Source: Candidatus Scalindua sp. SCAELEC01
GTDB taxonomy: Bacteria; Planctomycetota; Brocadiia; Brocadiales; Scalinduaceae
Assembly: GCA_004282745.1 (NCBI GenBank)
Contig: SHMT01000001.1
Location: 62,001 to 126,000 of the forward strand
Reading direction: 5' to 3'
Length of the DNA: 64,000 nucleotides
In this document: positions 25,539-34,667 of the stretch, piece by piece
How the letters are laid out: the number at the start of each line of letters is the position of its first letter
Position numbering within the stretch: the first letter of the stretch is position 1
Translations under genes and position numbers: made by a program
The notes under the pieces: model-generated
Told to the model about the DNA's origin: nothing
Databases searched by the model: none
Seen by the model: only the letters and a program-made list of their open reading frames with translations

Positions 25539-27317
25539 ATGGATGCAAATAATCTTAACGTAATTGTTGGAGAAGGGACTTGCGGAATTGCGGCTGGTTC
25601 AAAAGAGGTGATAGAGGCCTTTCAGAAATACGCTCCCGAAATAAACATCAAGAGTGTCGGTTGTGTCGGTATGTGTCATCAGGAGGTAATCGCTGAGATA
25701 AATGATAACAACGGCAATCGGTATATCTATGGTCAAGTCACAAAGAAAACGGTTCCACAAATCATAAAGTTTCATAAAGGAGAAGGTGAGCCTCTTGATG
25801 AGAATTTAATATACTCACCGGAAAAACAGGACTCTCACAAGTGGCAGTATCTGGGGCATCAAACCAGGATAGCCCTCCGAAATGTCGGAAATCTGGACCC
25901 CACTTCAATCTCCGACTATGAGAAGAGGGACGGATACAAAGCAATTAAGAAAATCGTTGCAGAGATGACGCCTGATCAGGTTATCGAGGAGATAAGAATT
26001 TCCGGTATCAGAGGCCGCGGTGGAGCAGGATTTCCAACCCATGTCAAGTGGGATTTTGCGAGAAAGTCTGAAGGAGATGTAAAATATCTGATCTGTAATG
26101 GTGATGAGGGAGACCCGGGAGCCTTTATGGATCGCTCTCTTTTGGAAGGAGACCCCCATAATGTGATTGAAGGTATGCTGATAGCTGCCTATGCCATCGG
26201 AGCTACCAAGGGATATGCGTATGTGCGTGCAGAATATCCTCTGGCGGTGAAAAATTTCGGAAAAGCTATCGAGGATGCTCATGCATTGGGTGTTCTCGGT
26301 GAAAATATTCAGGGAAGCGGGTTCTCCTTTGACATCAAGATTAAGGAAGGGGCAGGCGCTTTTGTCTGCGGAGAAGAGACGGCCCTGATTGCCTCGATTG
26401 AGGGAGACAGAGGTATGCCGAGATGTAAACCTCCGTTTCCGGCGGTGAAAGGTTTGTTTGGCAAGCCGACCATTATCAACAATGTTGAAACCCTGGCTAA
26501 TCTGCCATGGATAATTAATAATGGAGGGAAGGCCTATGCTGCTTACGGTACAGAGGATTCCAAAGGAACAAAGGTGTTTGCTCTGGCTGGGGCCATTAAA
26601 AAGGGGGGATTGGTTGAAGTCCCGATGGGTACAAAGATCCGTGATGTATTGGAAGATATCGGTGGTGGGTCTTCATCAGGGAAACCGTTTAAGGCGGTAC
26701 AGCTTGGTGGACCATCCGGAGGCTGTATCCCGGAAAGCCTTTTTGATACGACAATTGAATATGCTTCGATAAATGCAACAGGGGCAATTATGGGATCGGG
26801 TGGAATGATCGTGATGGATGGGTCTACCTGTATGGTTGATCTCGCCAAGTATTTTCTCAGTTTTACCCAGCTGGAATCGTGCGGGAAATGTACATTCTGT
26901 AGAATTGGTACTTTGAGGATGAGGGAGCTTTTGACGAAGATTTGTGACGGGGAGGCTGAAATGTCAGACTTGGACACCCTTGATGAGTTGGCCGAGCAGA
27001 TCACCAAGTCTAGTCTGTGCGGATTGGGGCAGACGGCGCCAAATCCGGTCGTCACTACGTTAAGGTATTTCCGCGGTGAGTATGAGGCGCACATTAAAGA
27101 TAAAAGTTGCCCTGCCGCTGTATGTAAAAGCTTGATAACCCATACTATTGTCCCTGCCGATTGTACAGGGTGTTCCTTATGTGAAATTCAGTGTCCGGTT
27201 GGTGCAATAACGGGAGAAAAGAAAGTAAAAGGTTCCTATGCTATTATTCAGGCAAAATGTATAAACTGCGGAATGTGTTTCGAGGTCTGTAACTCGAAAG
27301 CTATTCAGGTGAAATAA
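25539..27317 (+). CDS. NuoF/HydB-type FMN and Fe-S subunit
   Basis: 592 residues. An N-terminal thioredoxin-like ferredoxin domain (about 1-90, 'GTCG', 'CVGMCHQE') is followed by the 51 kDa-type domain with NADH/FMN site 'GRGGAGFPTHVKWDFA' and 'YLICNGDEGDPGAFMDR', then the 4Fe-4S motif 'ESCGKCTFCRIGT' and two C-terminal ferredoxin clusters ('CTGCSLCEIQCPVGAI', 'CINCGMCFEVCNSKAI'). This is the domain order of HydB/HndC/StnB. It should oxidise or form NAD(P)H at FMN and pass electrons to its partners. The stop is followed within 2 nt by a repeat end unit. Confidence 0.92.
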   Translation: MDANNLNVIVGEGTCGIAAGSKEVIEAFQKYAPEINIKSVGCVGMCHQEVIAEINDNNGNRYIYGQVTKKTVPQIIKFHKGEGEPLDENLIYSPEKQDSHKWQYLGHQTRIALRNVGNLDPTSISDYEKRDGYKAIKKIVAEMTPDQVIEEIRISGIRGRGGAGFPTHVKWDFARKSEGDVKYLICNGDEGDPGAFMDRSLLEGDPHNVIEGMLIAAYAIGATKGYAYVRAEYPLAVKNFGKAIEDAHALGVLGENIQGSGFSFDIKIKEGAGAFVCGEETALIASIEGDRGMPRCKPPFPAVKGLFGKPTIINNVETLANLPWIINNGGKAYAAYGTEDSKGTKVFALAGAIKKGGLVEVPMGTKIRDVLEDIGGGSSSGKPFKAVQLGGPSGGCIPESLFDTTIEYASINATGAIMGSGGMIVMDGSTCMVDLAKYFLSFTQLESCGKCTFCRIGTLRMRELLTKICDGEAEMSDLDTLDELAEQITKSSLCGLGQTAPNPVVTTLRYFRGEYEAHIKDKSCPAAVCKSLITHTIVPADCTGCSLCEIQCPVGAITGEKKVKGSYAIIQAKCINCGMCFEVCNSKAIQVK

Positions 27318-27318
27318 C

Positions 27319-27343
27319 GCTTGAACGGAAACCCGTAGTTGGG
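27319..27343. repeat. Palindromic-element end unit (solo, diverged)
   Basis: 'GCTTGAACGGAAACCCGTAG' resembles the left end of the 45182 element ('GTTTGAACGAAAACTACCC'). It starts 2 nt after the stop of the NuoF-like gene. Confidence 0.45.
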
Positions 27344-27395
27344 TCAAATTAAAGAAAAATTTTAATTTACATAAATAAAACTCCAGGTGTTGATA

Positions 27396-30350
27396 ATGAG
27401 TGAGAATGTAACAATAACATTAAATGGTAAAGAGATAGAGGTTCCCTCTGATGCAACGATCAGAGAGGCGGCAAAAAGCCAGGGAATTGAGATCCCGACC
27501 TTCTGTTTTGATGATAGATTAAAAGCGTATACGAGCTGTTTTCTGTGTGTTGTAGAGGTGGAGAAGGCAAAGAACATGATACCCGCCTGTAGTACAGCGG
27601 TTACTCCCGGTATGGTGATAAGGACCGACACTGAGGCTATTAGGAAAACTCGGAGAATGGCACTTGATTTGATACTGTCTGACCACAGCGGCGACTGCAT
27701 TGCCCCCTGTGAGGACACCTGCCCTTCAAACATCGATGTACAGGGCTACATAGCCCATATTTCAAACGGTAATTATCCTGCTGCAGTGAGATTGATAAAA
27801 GAGAGAAATCCTCTACCGGTCGTTTGTGGGAGAATTTGTCCTCATCCGTGCGAATCTCAATGTAGAAGAGGTCTTGTTGATGAACCGGTAGCCATTAATC
27901 CACTCAAGAGGTTTGCATCTGAATACGAGTTGAATTATGGTCCGTTTCTTCCCGAGACGAAACCGGATACTGGCAAAAAGGTGGCAATTGTGGGTGGAGG
28001 TCCAGCGGGGCTCTCTGCCGCCTATTTTTTGAGACAGCAGGGGCACGCGGTAGATCTCTACGAAGCTCTCCCCGAGTTGGGGGGAATGGCACGATACGGT
28101 ATCCCGAAATTCAGGTTGCCGTGGGACAAGCTGGATAAAGAGATCAGCGCAATCACTGATCTTGGCGTCTCTGTGTATAAAAATCAGAGATTAGGTAAGG
28201 ACTTTACTATTGATGATCTCAAAAACGGTGGTGCCGGAGCGGTACTGTTGGCCATAGGTGCACACAGGGCCAAAAAAATGGGGATAAAAAATGAAGAGGT
28301 AGAGGGCGTAATCGGGGGGATTGATTTTCTCCGCAAGGTCGTGCTCGATGAACCGGTAAAAACGGGAAGAAGCGTTGCTGTCTTAGGTGGTGGCGACACC
28401 GCGATGGATTGTGCACGGGTTGCCAGGCGATGTGGCGTAGAAAATGTCACCTTGATCTACCGTAGGTCACAAGAAGAGATGCCGGCACTCCAGCATGAGC
28501 AGGATGAGACCATGGAGGAGGGTGTGGAGTTCCGGTTCCTGACTGCTCCGGTAGAGGTACTTGAGGAAAACGGAGTAGCGAAAGGGTTGCGAGTGGTATC
28601 CATGAAGCTTGGAGACCCTGATGATTCTGGCAGAAGAAGACCTGAACCAATTGAAGGGAGTGAAGAAGATCTTGAATTTGATCTGATTATCGCTGCGATA
28701 GGACAGGATCCTGACCTCTCCTGTGTGGAAAAAGAGAAGAGTATACCCGACTGTACCCGATGGAATACCTTTAAATATGACGAAAAATCAATGGTGACAT
28801 CTGTAGAGGGTGTCTTTACGGCCGGCGATTGTGCTTTTGGGCCTGACACGGTAATTCGTGCTGTGTCGGAGGGAAAGCAGGCGGCAAAAGCGATCAATCT
28901 CCTCTTTAGCGGAGCCAAAGTTGAAATTAAAAAGGAGTATCAAATTACCAAGGGGAGATTGAAAGACCTCAATATGGCAGATTATTCACCTAGATATGTA
29001 CATCAGAAACGAGCGTTGGAGGCTACATATCCTGCCAAAGTTCGTATGGGAGAGGGTGGTTATAACGCCATTAATGTCGGGATTAGTGAAGCTCATGCCC
29101 TCGCGGAAGCCACTCGCTGCATTGAGTGTGGTTGTGCGGCCCGTTTTGATTGCGATCTGAGGGATTACTCAACCGAGTACGGTATTGGCGATGTGAAATT
29201 TAAGGGCGACAGGAGAGAGTACCATGTTGATACCAGACACCCCTTAATCTGCATTGAAGCAGACAAATGTATTACGTGCGGTAGTTGCGTAAGGGTCTGT
29301 AGTGAAGTGAGAAATATTTCGGCCCTCTCTTTTGTGAACAGAGGTTTTTCCACGAAGATCGCCCCAAATTTTGAGGACCCACTGCAAAAAACGGACTGTG
29401 ACGCCTGTGGGATGTGCATTGATTTATGTCCAACCGGCGCTATCGCTGAAAATACCGGCAAGGAATATGGACCCTGGCAGACCGAAACAGTTATCAGTAG
29501 CTGTACTTCCTGTCAGAGGGGTTGTGCCATAAAGGTACATACCAACGAGGGTTTGATAACCAAAATCGAGAGCGTCGATAATGATCCTGTCAACGGCGCC
29601 CTTATTTGCAGGGAGGGTAGATTCTCAAACCAACTGCAGGACAAGGGTATTAAGTTTGATGATAAAGAACTGGAAGGGCGGCTGAACAGCTCAAAAGGCA
29701 TCTTGGACACTGCGAATGAATTGGCCGTTATTGTATCTCCCCGATTGACCGTTGAGGCCCTTTTTACCGCAAAAAATCTCTGTGATGAGAAAAAGGGTAC
29801 CCTCTATTATCTACCGAGTGAGAAAGCTGAACTGAACAAATTTCCACACGCCAAACTAAAAAACAGTGCCAATGCTGCCTTTCTCGGAAAACTTGCGGCA
29901 AAACCGTGGGACAACTCTGAAGCGGACTGCATTTTACTGGTAGGCGTATGCCTGGAGGCGAAACCCCTTGCATCTACGAAAATCATTGCGATGAGTAATT
30001 TCAAGTGTGGTGTTGATGCAGACGTACAAATACCACTGGCAGATCCGTTAAGGAGTGAAGGCGCAGTGATTACGGATAAGGGGTACCTTGCATTCCTCAA
30101 CACAAACCTTCCTGTTGGTGGGGATTCGACACCTTACAACCTTATGGCAAAGATAGGTGGCTTAAAGGGTTTTAGCGATATCTCTTCGGTTCGAAAGCAG
30201 TTGGCAGAAAAATATCCCGAACTTAATGGTTTACTCAATGGGGGAACCGAAAGGCTTGTGAAAACTAATTTGGAACCTCATATAGTGGATGTCGCTCCTG
30301 ACTGTCGTGAAGTCGCCTTTGAAAAACTCTGTGAAAGTAAGGGATTGTAA
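27396..30350 (+). CDS. Large Fe-S flavoprotein: 2Fe-2S, GltD-like FAD domain, ferredoxins, NuoG-like tail
   Basis: 984 residues from the ATG at 27396; a GTG at 27387 is possible. Order: NuoG-type 2Fe-2S domain (about 1-85, '[12 protein letters not shown]'); GltD/NfnB-like Fe-S domain ('[15 protein letters not shown]', '[16 protein letters not shown]'); FAD site '[15 protein letters not shown]'; NAD(P) site '[19 protein letters not shown]'; '[14 protein letters not shown]' (to about 505); 4Fe-4S motifs '[11 protein letters not shown]' and '[16 protein letters not shown]' (570-690); then '[12 protein letters not shown]' and a degenerate molybdopterin-oxidoreductase-like end. No H-cluster. With the two genes before it, it forms a likely electron-bifurcating NAD(P)H/ferredoxin complex resembling StnABC of Sporomusa. 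That function is inferred. Confidence 0.85.
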   Translation: MSENVTITLNGKEIEVPSDATIREAAKSQGIEIPTFCFDDRLKAYTSCFLCVVEVEKAKNMIPACSTAVTPGMVIRTDTEAIRKTRRMALDLILSDHSGDCIAPCEDTCPSNIDVQGYIAHISNGNYPAAVRLIKERNPLPVVCGRICPHPCESQCRRGLVDEPVAINPLKRFASEYELNYGPFLPETKPDTGKKVAIVGGGPAGLSAAYFLRQQGHAVDLYEALPELGGMARYGIPKFRLPWDKLDKEISAITDLGVSVYKNQRLGKDFTIDDLKNGGAGAVLLAIGAHRAKKMGIKNEEVEGVIGGIDFLRKVVLDEPVKTGRSVAVLGGGDTAMDCARVARRCGVENVTLIYRRSQEEMPALQHEQDETMEEGVEFRFLTAPVEVLEENGVAKGLRVVSMKLGDPDDSGRRRPEPIEGSEEDLEFDLIIAAIGQDPDLSCVEKEKSIPDCTRWNTFKYDEKSMVTSVEGVFTAGDCAFGPDTVIRAVSEGKQAAKAINLLFSGAKVEIKKEYQITKGRLKDLNMADYSPRYVHQKRALEATYPAKVRMGEGGYNAINVGISEAHALAEATRCIECGCAARFDCDLRDYSTEYGIGDVKFKGDRREYHVDTRHPLICIEADKCITCGSCVRVCSEVRNISALSFVNRGFSTKIAPNFEDPLQKTDCDACGMCIDLCPTGAIAENTGKEYGPWQTETVISSCTSCQRGCAIKVHTNEGLITKIESVDNDPVNGALICREGRFSNQLQDKGIKFDDKELEGRLNSSKGILDTANELAVIVSPRLTVEALFTAKNLCDEKKGTLYYLPSEKAELNKFPHAKLKNSANAAFLGKLAAKPWDNSEADCILLVGVCLEAKPLASTKIIAMSNFKCGVDADVQIPLADPLRSEGAVITDKGYLAFLNTNLPVGGDSTPYNLMAKIGGLKGFSDISSVRKQLAEKYPELNGLLNGGTERLVKTNLEPHIVDVAPDCREVAFEKLCESKGL

Positions 30351-30362
30351 CTCTTAGCTAAA

Positions 30363-31184
30363 ATGCTTGCAAAAAGAATAATTCCTTGCCTTGATGTTAA
30401 AGACGGGAGAGTGGTAAAAGGGACGAAATTTCTCGATTTAATAGATTCCGGTGATCCCGTGGAGATAGCCGAATTATATGACAAGCAGTGTGCCGATGAG
30501 ATAGTGTTTCTCGATATTACAGCCTCTCATGAAAAGAGAGACATCATTCTTGATGTAGTTCGGAGGACGGCAGAAAAGGTATTCATGCCTCTTACGGTAG
30601 GTGGCGGGATCAGGACAATTGAGGATATTCGAACACTTCTGAATGCCGGTACTGACAAAATATCCATAAACACCACAGCAGTAAATGATCATGAATTTGT
30701 AAGCAAGGCATCAAGTCGTTTCGGTCGTCAATGTATCGTTGTGGCTATTGATGCTAAAAGGGTAGAGGCAGGATCACCAACCAAATTATCTCCGCAACAA
30801 AATCAATCAGAAATATTACAGACAGAAACCCCTCGGTGGGAGGTCTTCATCCATGGAGGACGTACTCCGACAGGGCTCGATGTGATAGAGTGGGCAAAGG
30901 AGGTCGAGTATCGAGGGGCAGGTGAGATCCTTCTCACCAGCATGGATTGTGACGGCACGAAGGATGGATATGACCTGGAACTTACCAGGACCGTTTCCGA
31001 GAACCTTGAGATACCCGTTATCGCTTCCGGAGGTGCGGGAACACTTGACCATTTTTACGATGTATTTACCCTCGGCAAAGCAGATGCGGCCTTAGCCGCT
31101 TCCGTCTTCCATTTCAAAGAGTTCGAGATCGCTGAAGTTAAAACATTCCTGGCCGATAGGGGAATACCCATGAGGGTAGAATAG
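30363..31184 (+). CDS. hisF: Imidazole glycerol phosphate synthase subunit HisF
   Basis: 273 residues, TIM-barrel cyclase of histidine synthesis that works with HisH. The catalytic Asp near the N-terminus is in '[15 protein letters not shown]', the second in 'VVAIDAKR', with phosphate-binding 'IASGGAG'. It is about 15-20 residues longer than usual because of a loop '[16 protein letters not shown]' before '[15 protein letters not shown]'. It begins 12 nt after the preceding gene, without other his genes around it. Confidence 0.95.
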   Translation: MLAKRIIPCLDVKDGRVVKGTKFLDLIDSGDPVEIAELYDKQCADEIVFLDITASHEKRDIILDVVRRTAEKVFMPLTVGGGIRTIEDIRTLLNAGTDKISINTTAVNDHEFVSKASSRFGRQCIVVAIDAKRVEAGSPTKLSPQQNQSEILQTETPRWEVFIHGGRTPTGLDVIEWAKEVEYRGAGEILLTSMDCDGTKDGYDLELTRTVSENLEIPVIASGGAGTLDHFYDVFTLGKADAALAASVFHFKEFEIAEVKTFLADRGIPMRVE

Positions 31185-31296
31185 TATAACCCAACCTGGC
31201 CGAGGCAGAACCAAGAAGGATTAATTTCATATCTGTTCATGTTTGGTCAGGATTGGATGTGACTCATTCAAAAGGTAGCGATAATGGAGAGAATCT

Positions 31297-31908
31297 TTGA
31301 GCATTTCTGAAATGGTCTCTACCGCTGTAACACTCTTTTTGGTAATGGACCCTATTGGGAATATACCTGTATTCAACGGAGTTCTTTCGAGGATAGACGA
31401 GTCCCAACGATCAAGGGTTATTTGGCGTGAATTACTAATAGCCTTATCTATCCTGCTCATTTTCCTCTATACAGGGAACGTTATGATGGCGGTTTGTGGC
31501 TTGTCTCAATCGTCATTGAATATATCTGGAGGAGTTCTCTTGTTCATTATCGCATTAAAAATGATATTTCCGCACAACATTGAGACGCGCCGAGATAGTG
31601 GTTCTGACGCCCCCTTCATTGTTCCCCTGGCAATTCCACTTGTCGCCGGTCCATCAACAGTCGCATATATTCTTCTGCTGAGCGCAAATCAAGAACATTT
31701 CTATATCGAGTGGACCTTATCCCTACTTACTGCATGGGGGCTTTCAACAACGATACTGCTTCTATCATCCAGGATACTGACCATTATTGGTAAGCGGGGC
31801 GCAAAAGCCCTGGAAAGGCTCATGGGTATGATACTGGTAATTATGGCTACACAGATGTTTCTGGATGGAATTGCGCAATTCATTCTGTCGCTTCAGTTGG
31901 GCGGTTAA
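31297..31908 (+). CDS. MarC family integral membrane protein
   Basis: 203 residues with six hydrophobic segments and the family blocks 'LVMDPIGNIPVF' and 'VPLAIPLVAGPSTV'. I keep the TTG at 31297, since GGAGAG lies 5 bases before it; an ATG at 31312 lacks such a site. MarC proteins were once linked to antibiotic resistance, but their transport function is unproven. Confidence 0.88.
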   Translation: MSISEMVSTAVTLFLVMDPIGNIPVFNGVLSRIDESQRSRVIWRELLIALSILLIFLYTGNVMMAVCGLSQSSLNISGGVLLFIIALKMIFPHNIETRRDSGSDAPFIVPLAIPLVAGPSTVAYILLLSANQEHFYIEWTLSLLTAWGLSTTILLLSSRILTIIGKRGAKALERLMGMILVIMATQMFLDGIAQFILSLQLGG

Positions 31909-32333
31909 CAAGATAGGCTCAGCAATAACAGCACTTACTCAAGACAAACTCAAACAGCTTAGTAAGGCAATATGGTTTGCTTTGAATGTATAGGTATTTG
32001 CAAATGATGAGATAATGCATGAAGCCAACCACCAAGATCAATGCGATTTAATATTTATTGAAGCTGCCGATTTCTAACTTCCATTCAATGTGTTTTATTG
32101 ATAGTATAACGTTGATAGTGAAGCAGCTTACACCTAGCACGTAGATGGGCAGTGTTGGCTCAAACACAGGGTTTGCGTTCAAGCACTAGATAATAATGGC
32201 AACCATTTATTATTGAATTAATTATGTTTTTTATATAAACATCACTGCACAGGTGGTTGCGACTTATGCGGATTGTCATACAGGAAGATACATAAAAAAA
32301 ATTGTAATTTTAGCACTTCATAAGGAGAAAAAA
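31909..32333. other. Intergenic region upstream of rubrerythrin
   Basis: About 425 bp, AT-rich. It holds a palindromic-element end unit (32159-32189). The AAGGAG ribosome site for the rubrerythrin TTG start is at 32321-32326. Otherwise nothing recognised. Confidence 0.5.
32159..32189. repeat. Palindromic-element end unit
   Basis: 'CTCAAACACAGGG' then 'TTTGCGTTCAAGCACTAG' matches the unit at 19790 with three or four changes. Unlike most copies it is not close to a gene end (250 bp after marC). Confidence 0.65.
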
Positions 32334-32912
32334 TTGTCAAAGAGTATAAAAGGAACCCAAACCGAGAAAAATTTACTCACCGCTTTCGCTGGGGAATCTC
32401 AAGCGAGAAATAGATATACCTTTTTTGCAAGTAAAGCCAAAAAAGAGGGTTTAGTCCAAATTTCAGAAATATTTGAAGAAACTGCAAGCCAAGAAAAGGA
32501 ACATGCCAAACGGTTCTTTAAATTTCTTGAAGGTGGTGAGGTGGAAATTTCAGCGTCTTTTCCCGCAGGTACAATTGGAAGCACAGTAGAAAACCTCAGA
32601 GCAGCAGCGGCTGGTGAAAAATATGAATGGACAGAAATGTATCCAGGATTTGCCAAAATCGCAAAAGAAGAAGGATTTGAAGAAATAGCAAAAGCATTTG
32701 AGTCTATATCTGTGGCAGAGAAGCAACATGAAAAACGGTATAAGGATCTTGCCGATAACCTTGAGGCGGGTAGAGTATTTAAAAGAAATAACAAGGTAAC
32801 ATGGCGTTGCAGAAACTGCGGTTATTTGCACGAAGCTGATGAAGCGCCAAAATTATGCCCAGCTTGCCTTCATCCCCAGTCTTATTTTGAATTATTAGGT
32901 GAAAACTGGTAA
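32334..32912 (+). CDS. Rubrerythrin
   Basis: 193 residues from a TTG start at 32334, chosen because AAGGAG lies 7 bases upstream and the product then begins 'SKSIKGTQTEKNLLTAFAGE' as family members do. A GTG-type upstream start at 32253 would add 27 atypical residues. N-terminal ferritin-like di-iron domain ('GESQARNRYTFFA', 'EEKEHAKRF'-like 'QEKEHAKRF', 'SVAEKQHEKRY') and C-terminal rubredoxin-like site with 'CRNCGYLH' and 'CPACLHPQ'. It reduces hydrogen peroxide in anaerobes. Fits an oxygen-sensitive lifestyle. Confidence 0.95.
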   Translation: MSKSIKGTQTEKNLLTAFAGESQARNRYTFFASKAKKEGLVQISEIFEETASQEKEHAKRFFKFLEGGEVEISASFPAGTIGSTVENLRAAAAGEKYEWTEMYPGFAKIAKEEGFEEIAKAFESISVAEKQHEKRYKDLADNLEAGRVFKRNNKVTWRCRNCGYLHEADEAPKLCPACLHPQSYFELLGENW

Positions 32913-33050
32913 ACAAAGTGAAAATGCCCATTGATTGTATAACAGAAGTATCCAACCGACTGAAGACAGTAGCTTTCTTTCTCCAGAGTCGTTATTGCTA
33001 TCATCGTTTTAATTATTATTACAGATTTACACTTTGATTAAGAAGGCAAA

Positions 33051-33767
33051 ATGGATCAAATTAATATTCAATTTTACAAGACCAAGATCGGTGAGCTGCT
33101 ATTAGGCTCTTTTGATGGAAAATTATGTTTGCTTGATTATGTGCATAGGAGAATGAGGGTAACTGTTGATAATCGAATCAAAAAAGGTCTCGGGGCTGAT
33201 TTTGTAGAAAAAAATGATAGAATATTGTCAAAGGCAAGAGTGCAACTAGATGAGTATCTTAATGGAGAGAGAACAAGTTTTGATATCCCACTAGTATTAG
33301 TTGGGACTGATTTTCAGAAAAGTGTGTGGGAAGCTTTAATGACCGTTCATTACGGTATGACAGCCTCTTATTTAGATATAGCAAAGGTTATAAATAGAGA
33401 AAAAGCGGTGAGAGCGGTTGCAAGTGCAAATGGAGCAAATTCAATTAATTTGATTATCCCTTGTCATCGAATCATAGGAAGTAACGGGGAACTGGTTGGT
33501 TATGGTGGCGGTGTACCAGTAAAAAAGAGGTTATTGAAGCTTGAGCAGAATAACTCAGGCTTAAGCGATAATGAGAAATACAATTTTATTGGAGGGAAAA
33601 ACACCAAGTATGACGGTGTGTTCTTTACCGCGGTAAAAACAACCGGCATATACTGTAAGCCATCTTGCAGTGCAAAAAAACCCAAGAGGGAAAATGTCAT
33701 ATTTTATGATACAAAAAAAGAGACTGCGAAAAATGGTTATAGACCCTGTATGGTTTGTAAGCCATAA
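33051..33767 (+). CDS. Methylated-DNA-cysteine methyltransferase fused to a C-terminal Ada zinc domain
   Basis: 238 residues. Residues 1-165 are an Ogt/MGMT-type O6-alkylguanine transferase with acceptor Cys138 in 'IIPCHRIIG'. Residues 180-238 are the metal-binding methyl-phosphotriester domain of Ada ('DGVFFTAVKTTGIYCKPSC'), with Cys202, 206, 233 and 236 in exactly the C-x3-C-x26-C-x2-C spacing of E. coli Ada. The AraC-type DNA-binding part of Ada is missing and the domain order is reversed relative to Ada. It should repair alkylated bases and perhaps phosphotriesters. A palindromic element begins 7 nt after the stop. Confidence 0.9.
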   Translation: MDQINIQFYKTKIGELLLGSFDGKLCLLDYVHRRMRVTVDNRIKKGLGADFVEKNDRILSKARVQLDEYLNGERTSFDIPLVLVGTDFQKSVWEALMTVHYGMTASYLDIAKVINREKAVRAVASANGANSINLIIPCHRIIGSNGELVGYGGGVPVKKRLLKLEQNNSGLSDNEKYNFIGGKNTKYDGVFFTAVKTTGIYCKPSCSAKKPKRENVIFYDTKKETAKNGYRPCMVCKP

Positions 33768-33774
33768 AAACTCA

Positions 33775-33997
33775 CCTTAGGGGTCCAGGAAGGAATAACT
33801 TGTAGTTCTCTCCTGTCCGAATGGCTGGTAGGCCGGGCGGGCATCTCATTTTCAGGCCACCTTCGGCCGCTCTTCACTCGCAGTATCCTCGCTGTAGCTC
33901 AGGCTAAGCCTGTGGTACTGTTCGATCAGATCGATCAAATCTGACCTAAAACTGAGCGCGATAAAACAAACAAGTTATTTTTTCCAGCACCCTAAGG
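33775..33997. repeat. 223 bp palindromic (MITE-like) element with 28 bp inverted ends
   Basis: The left arm (33775-33803) and right arm (33970-33997) are imperfect inverted repeats built on 'CCTTAGG(G)...CCAGGAA...ATAACTTGT'. The interior has further self-complementary blocks ('CTCATTTTCAGG' against 'CCTAAAACTGAG') and shares 'ATCCTCG...TAAGCCT.TGGT..TGTTC.ATC' with 20934-21115. No open frame for a transposase. Begins 7 nt after the preceding stop. Confidence 0.8.
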
Positions 33998-34071
33998 TGC
34001 ATCAGGCCTTGTCAAAGTCAGCCACCGGGATGCAAACGTTAGATTCATGAAAAAAGATTAAACAAATTTCA

Positions 34072-34443
34072 ATGATTAGACTACTGACATTTATCAAAAC
34101 CAATTGGGTCGTTTTCACTCTGTTTACTCTTATTGTCATAACAACTTTATCGCTCTGGCCGTTGAAAGAATTACCATCGGTACCAGGGACTGATAAAGCC
34201 CATCATTTGATTGCATATGCCGTTCTGATGTTTCCAACAGCTCTCCGCAAACCAAAGAAATGGATACTATTCGGTTTGTTATTTATAGCCTATAGCGGTG
34301 CAATCGAATTGTTGCAACCATATGTAAACCGTTACGGAGAGTGGCTAGATATGGCAGCAAATATTTCAGGTTTAGTTTGTGGTTTGGTTATCGCAGAGCT
34401 GATAAATTATCTTTTCACGGCTACTTCAAATAGTTTCCGGTAA
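34072..34443 (+). CDS. VanZ-like membrane protein
   Basis: 123 residues with four hydrophobic segments. 'GTDKAHHLIAYAVLMF', 'SGAIELLQPYVNRYGEWLDMAAN' and a final glycine-containing helix are the VanZ/phosphotransbutyrylase-like family marks. Physiological role unknown. Separated from its neighbours by about 300 bp and 225 bp. Confidence 0.85.
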   Translation: MIRLLTFIKTNWVVFTLFTLIVITTLSLWPLKELPSVPGTDKAHHLIAYAVLMFPTALRKPKKWILFGLLFIAYSGAIELLQPYVNRYGEWLDMAANISGLVCGLVIAELINYLFTATSNSFR

Positions 34444-34667
34444 TTACTAAAATTAATTCGTCTTCGGGAAGATATGGCTTATTACGAAAAAAATGTTAAT
34501 TGGATAGAGAGAAAAAATTAACGTCCCTAGCAAACACACTACCATTGAGCCTGTGCTGAGATAGTGAGTCCTCTCGACACTATGTTAAAACGGGTAGAAA
34601 CCGCACAGTGAATACCTGGCCAATAAAAAAGTACTATTCAGTCGCAGGAACAGATGTCCTCTCAACC

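Noticed and set aside
24910-30350. Respiratory complex I or a hydrogenase
   Set aside because: No membrane or quinone-site subunits (NuoA, H, J-N, B, C, D) and no H-cluster or NiFe motifs are present around the three genes.
27384-30350. Formate dehydrogenase alpha subunit
   Set aside because: The C-terminal molybdopterin-like part is too short and no Sec/Cys active-site or full cofactor-binding domains can be seen; a GltD-like domain fills the middle.
33775-33997. Insertion sequence with its own transposase
   Set aside because: The interval between the inverted ends is too short and has no open frame; no transposase is seen anywhere in the window.
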